NCBI RefSeq assembly: GCF_009664835.1
Contig: NZ_CP045929.1
Span: 4,768,010 to 4,832,009 of the forward strand
Direction: 5' to 3'
From: Allosaccharopolyspora coralli
GTDB lineage: Bacteria > Actinomycetota > Actinomycetes > Mycobacteriales > Pseudonocardiaceae
Length of the DNA stretch: 64,000 nt
Shown: positions 61,528 to 64,000 of the stretch, one piece after another
Layout: each line of letters begins with the position of its first letter
How positions within the stretch are numbered: the stretch's first letter is position 1
Translations under genes and position numbers: made by a program
The notes under the pieces: generated by a model
Told to the model about the DNA's origin: nothing
The model's database searches: none
The model's input: only the letters and a program-made list of their open reading frames with translations

Positions 61528-62517
61528 TCACCGGGCAGTTCCCGGATCGTCGGTGTCGCGGGAACGGTCTTCGGTGATCCCGGGCACCTGGCCGGGCTGT
61601 TCGGTGGCGGCCTCGCGACCGCTCGTCGATGCGACCGCTTCGGTCGCCGGGGCAGTCGCGACCTCGATCTCCGGTGCAGCATGCGACCCGGAGGCGGCGC
61701 TGTCCAGGGCGGCGGGGGCCTGCGGTTCGGCTGCCTTCGCCGCGGCCTCCTCGCGGTCGATCTTGTTGTAGACGATGCGCTGCTGACCGAGCGTCCACAG
61801 GTTGTTCGCCAGCCAGTAGATGAGGATCGCCAACGGCAGGAACGGCCCACCGACGAGGGCGAACGCGGGGAAGGCCCACAGCATCAGCTTGTTCATCATC
61901 GCCGCCTGCGGCGTGCTCGCCGACGCCGTCTGTCGCTGGATCGAGTGGCGCGCCGTGAAGTGCGTGGCGATCGCGGCCGCGATCATGAGCGGCACACCGA
62001 CCGCGAACATCGACGGGCGGTCGGTGCCGAAGGAGGCGAGCACCTCGGCCGGGCGGCTCATCGCCGTCGACAACGTCGCACCGAACAGGTCGGCCTCCAC
62101 GAAGGACGACACACCGGCGGCATCGAAGACGAAGTTCTGCTCCGCACCTGGACGGAACCCGTTGAGCACCTGGAACAGACCGATGAACACCGGGATCTGC
62201 ACGAGGATCGGCAGGCAGCCGCTGAGCGGGTTGAAACCCTGTTCCGCCTGCAGCTTCTGCATTTCCTGGGCAAACTTCTGCTGGTCGTCGCCGTGCTTGT
62301 CCTTCAGTTCCTGAATCTGCGGAGCGAACTCCTGCATCTTCTTCATGGACCGGACCTGGTGCACGAACGGCTTGAACAGCAGCGCTCGCAACGTGATCAC
62401 GAGGAAGACCACCGACAGCGCCCACGCGATGCCGCTGGTCGGATCCAGCACGAACCCGAACACCTGGTGCCAGACCCAGAGGATCGCCGACACCGGGTAG
62501 TTGATGAAGTCGAGCAC
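61528..62517 (-). CDS. yidC: Membrane protein insertase YidC
   Basis: 329 residues from GTG 62517. Five TM helices: MLDFINYPVSAILWVWHQVF, ALSVVFLVITLRALLFKPFV (with the Arg of the hydrophilic groove), then a cytoplasmic coiled hairpin MKKMQEFAPQIQELKDKHGD, GCLPILVQIPVFIGLFQVL, VGVPLMIAAAIATHF and FLPLAILIYWLANNLWTLGQ. The C-terminal tail of about 80 residues is Ala/Glu-rich. It inserts and folds inner-membrane proteins. Confidence 0.96.
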   Translation of the reverse strand: MLDFINYPVSAILWVWHQVFGFVLDPTSGIAWALSVVFLVITLRALLFKPFVHQVRSMKKMQEFAPQIQELKDKHGDDQQKFAQEMQKLQAEQGFNPLSGCLPILVQIPVFIGLFQVLNGFRPGAEQNFVFDAAGVSSFVEADLFGATLSTAMSRPAEVLASFGTDRPSMFAVGVPLMIAAAIATHFTARHSIQRQTASASTPQAAMMNKLMLWAFPAFALVGGPFLPLAILIYWLANNLWTLGQQRIVYNKIDREEAAAKAAEPQAPAALDSAASGSHAAPEIEVATAPATEAVASTSGREAATEQPGQVPGITEDRSRDTDDPGTAR

Positions 62518-62523
62518 GCGAAG

Positions 62524-62859
62524 TTACTCCTCGCCGTCACGGGGGTGGACTCGGTCGACCGTTGAAGATCGATGGCGCCGGGGCGGGACCGGGTCCAGGC
62601 CACCAGGGTGCCAGGGACCACACTTGCCGAGCCGCCGCAGGGTCAGCCACGAGCCCCGGAACGCGCCGTGCACGGTCAACGCCTCGACGGCGTACTCGCT
62701 GCAACTCGGGTAGAACCGGCAGCTCGGCGGAAGAATCGGGGACAGCACCCACCGGTACGCGTGCACTGGGACAAGCAGCACCCAGGCGAGCGGACCCGGT
62801 CGCGGAGGTGGGTCCTCGCGCGCGTCACGGGTCACGTCGTCGGGTGCGTCCTGCGTCAT
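62524..62859 (-). CDS. yidD: Membrane protein insertion efficiency factor YidD
   Basis: 111 residues from ATG 62859, overlapping the rnpA stop (TGATG). [20 protein letters not shown] then [20 protein letters not shown], and [18 protein letters not shown]: the conserved Cys and CxxCSxYA pattern of YidD. Small amphipathic inner-membrane protein aiding YidC. Six bases upstream of yidC. Confidence 0.94.
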   Translation of the reverse strand: MTQDAPDDVTRDAREDPPPRPGPLAWVLLVPVHAYRWVLSPILPPSCRFYPSCSEYAVEALTVHGAFRGSWLTLRRLGKCGPWHPGGLDPVPPRRHRSSTVDRVHPRDGEE

Positions 62860-63284
62860 CACTGGTGGTCCGTCGTGTGCTGCTCCTCGGTGCTGTCGAG
62901 CGCGCGCAGCTTGGTCAGCGCCGACATCAGGTCCGCTCCCAGCTCCCGGCTGGACGCCTGCGCCGCGGACGGCAGCGCGCGGACCACTACCAGTGTGCCA
63001 CCGGGTAACCGGGGGGCCAGGTCGCGAAACAGATGCCGCAGCCGCCTGCTCACGCGGTGCCGCACGACGGCCACCCCGACGGATTTGCTCACGACAAAAC
63101 CCACCCGGGGCGGTGTACTCCCGCCCCGGGTGGGCCAACCGTCGTGTGCTGCCGGTGCGGAGCACTCCGGTGCCTGCGGTCGCAGGAGATGGACGACCAG
63201 GCGTGACCGGCCTGCTCGGCGGCCGCGGCGAACGGTCAGACCGAAGTCGGCGCTCCTGGTGAGCCTGTTGGCCGCGGACAGCAC
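62859..63284 (-). CDS. rnpA: Ribonuclease P protein component
   Basis: 141 residues from GTG 63284, [20 protein letters not shown] at the N-terminus. [20 protein letters not shown] followed by [10 protein letters not shown] is the RNR motif region that contacts RNase P RNA. An insertion of about 15 Pro/Ala/Gly-rich residues lies between beta strands ([19 protein letters not shown]), and the C-terminal tail is acidic. It assists the ribozyme in tRNA 5' maturation. Eleven bases from rpmH. Confidence 0.95.
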   Translation of the reverse strand: MLSAANRLTRSADFGLTVRRGRRAGRSRLVVHLLRPQAPECSAPAAHDGWPTRGGSTPPRVGFVVSKSVGVAVVRHRVSRRLRHLFRDLAPRLPGGTLVVVRALPSAAQASSRELGADLMSALTKLRALDSTEEQHTTDHQ

Positions 63285-63295
63285 GCCGGCGACGC

Positions 63296-63433
63296 TCAGG
63301 CAGTCAGCTTGTTGCGGCCCCGCCTGCGGCGGGCCGCGACGATGGCGCGCCCGGCACGGGTCCGCATCCGCAGCCGAAACCCGTGGGTCTTGGCCCGCTT
63401 ACGATTGTTCGGCTGGAAGGTGCGCTTGCTCAC
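63296..63433 (-). CDS. rpmH: 50S ribosomal protein L34
   Basis: 45 residues from GTG 63433: [20 protein letters not shown] then [20 protein letters not shown], ending NKLTA. Complete and nearly invariant. First gene of the rpmH-rnpA-yidD-yidC-jag-rsmG-parA-parB series transcribed away from oriC. Confidence 0.97.
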   Translation of the reverse strand: MSKRTFQPNNRKRAKTHGFRLRMRTRAGRAIVAARRRRGRNKLTA

Positions 63434-63687
63434 GGTCGGGTCTCCTGGTTACTTCAGGCGCAAGATGGCCGTGTCGGTCAGTTCGTCCCCCAGCACGTCA
63501 CCGTGTCGCGAATGCGCGCGTGAACTCGCCCGCGCTGGTGGCGGGGGACCGTACGAGAGTACGCACCGCCTCGGCCCACCGCGAATTCGGGGTCGGCTAC
63601 GACTCCCGGGGCGCGCGAATCGAGGGCTGTGGTCGAGAACGGGGCGCCGACTGTTCCCGCCGCTTCCCCAGACCAGCAGCCGACGAG
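63434..63687. other. rpmH upstream region (oriC side)
   Basis: No supported gene. It should hold the rpmH promoter; the segment TCGAGGGCTGTGGTC (near 63618) is shared with sequence 50 bases upstream of family-1 copy C (near 13267). In M. tuberculosis and Streptomyces dnaA would start beyond the right edge, facing away. Confidence 0.5.
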
Positions 63688-63735
63688 GTGGGTTCCGCCA
63701 CGAAACGACCGACGTAGATCAACCCGCGCGAACTC
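63688..63735 (+). repeat. Family-1 repeat remnant, copy J (3' tail only)
   Basis: GGTGGGTTCCGCCACGAAAC, then GACCGACGTAGATCAACCCG, matching the 3' tail of copies B and G (GGTTCCGCCACG, ACGCAnATCAACCCGC). Stem and hairpins are absent. Same orientation as all others. Confidence 0.65.
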
Positions 63736-63843
63736 TACGCCGTTCGGGGCGTACCCGAACCCGTGCAGTGGGCGTTGCTCCGATCTCCTTGTCCCCGGCG
63801 CCGGGGGTTGTTAGCGTCGCCGTCTGCGATCGAGAAACTGGCG

Positions 63844-63882
63844 GTGTGGGAGTCGTCGATTTCTCCGACCGCAGTCCCACAC
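63844..63882. promoter_or_regulatory. Inverted repeat near oriC
   Basis: GTGTGGGA (63844-63851) and TCCCACAC (63875-63882) are perfect eight-base arms separated by 23 bases. Function unknown; possibly a regulator site or terminator near dnaA. Confidence 0.4.
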
Positions 63883-63962
63883 GTTCCGGAGAGGTGGAGT
63901 ACCGGAGCGCGCGGGCCCCACGGGGGGTCACGACGGTGCTTTGTCGTACCTTCGTACACAGC

Positions 63963-63983
63963 TGTGGACAACTCTGTGGACAC
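63963..63983 (-). promoter_or_regulatory. Two adjacent DnaA-box-like sequences
   Basis: TGTGGACAA (63963-63971) is the complement of TTGTCCACA, the preferred high-GC actinobacterial DnaA box. TGTGGACAC (63975-63983) differs at one base. They lie 12 bases apart in the rpmH-dnaA intergenic region, the place where dnaA autoregulation or origin function is expected. Confidence 0.75.
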
Positions 63984-64000
63984 CTGTATCACCCGCCGCT

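Noticed and set aside
1..64000. rRNA or tRNA genes, prophage or insertion-sequence transposases
   Set aside because: None recognised on either strand by sequence inspection.

Overview
The window is origin-proximal chromosome of a high-GC actinobacterium, most likely a member of the Pseudonocardiaceae (Saccharomonospora/Prauserella/Amycolatopsis-like). Evidence: very high GC, frequent GTG starts, leaderless promoters, and gene order matching the dnaA neighbourhood of Streptomyces and Mycobacterium. The genus is an inference. The right edge stops just short of dnaA: rpmH ends the coding part and two DnaA-box-like sequences lie in the last 40 bases. Leftward-transcribed (minus) genes are therefore co-directional with the fork leaving oriC.

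Layout from left to right. (1) 1-1344: rplI (partial), rpsR, ssb, rpsF, the conserved ribosomal/SSB cluster. (2) 1797-13085: a secreted Pro-rich protein, endonuclease IV, two convergent GT87 membrane glycosyltransferases, a very long class A PBP (ponA), a DUF5318 protein, a PadR regulator with a visible operator, and ino1 (inositol-phosphate synthase). This matches Rv0046-Rv0056 of M. tuberculosis. (3) 13470-32785: a less conserved block with two GGDEF proteins, a PimE-like GT87 enzyme, two secreted Pro-rich proteins, an AI-2E-family permease, a NarL-type two-component pair, PTS enzyme I, a DUF2339 membrane protein, a mycoredoxin-like protein, a TetR regulator, an acyl-CoA oxidase-like enzyme and an alpha/beta hydrolase. 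(4) 32981-39610: leuS with a candidate Leu leader peptide and attenuator, a phytase-like secreted protein, three SdpI-like proteins, and YqgE. (5) 39928-63433: the conserved cca - mutT4 - DUF6049 - murJ - pseudokinase - sigM - anti-sigma - trxB - trxA - cwlM - (decarboxylase) - GNAT - aminotransferase - Ddl-like - parB - parA - rsmG - jag - yidC - yidD - rnpA - rpmH series, followed by oriC-side DNA.

The genes serve envelope building (ponA, murJ with its pseudokinase, cwlM, GT87 enzymes, ino1, Ddl-like), chromosome segregation (parAB with five parS sites), redox control (trxBA behind a SigR-type promoter), and translation/RNA maturation (leuS, cca, rsmG, rnpA, rpmH).

The most unusual content is non-coding. 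Three families of intergenic repeats recur across the window. Family 1 (ten copies or remnants, all in one orientation) can fold into a 17-bp stem enclosing three small hairpins; one copy has replaced the stem sequence on both sides with seven fully compensatory changes. Family 3 (six copies, about 63-228 bp) carries terminal inverted repeats, and in five cases the TGA inside the terminal repeat is the stop codon of the neighbouring gene. Family 2 consists of hairpins and a 35-bp tandem array built on GCGAACGGCACT. Families 1 and 3 are the best candidates here for an undescribed system.
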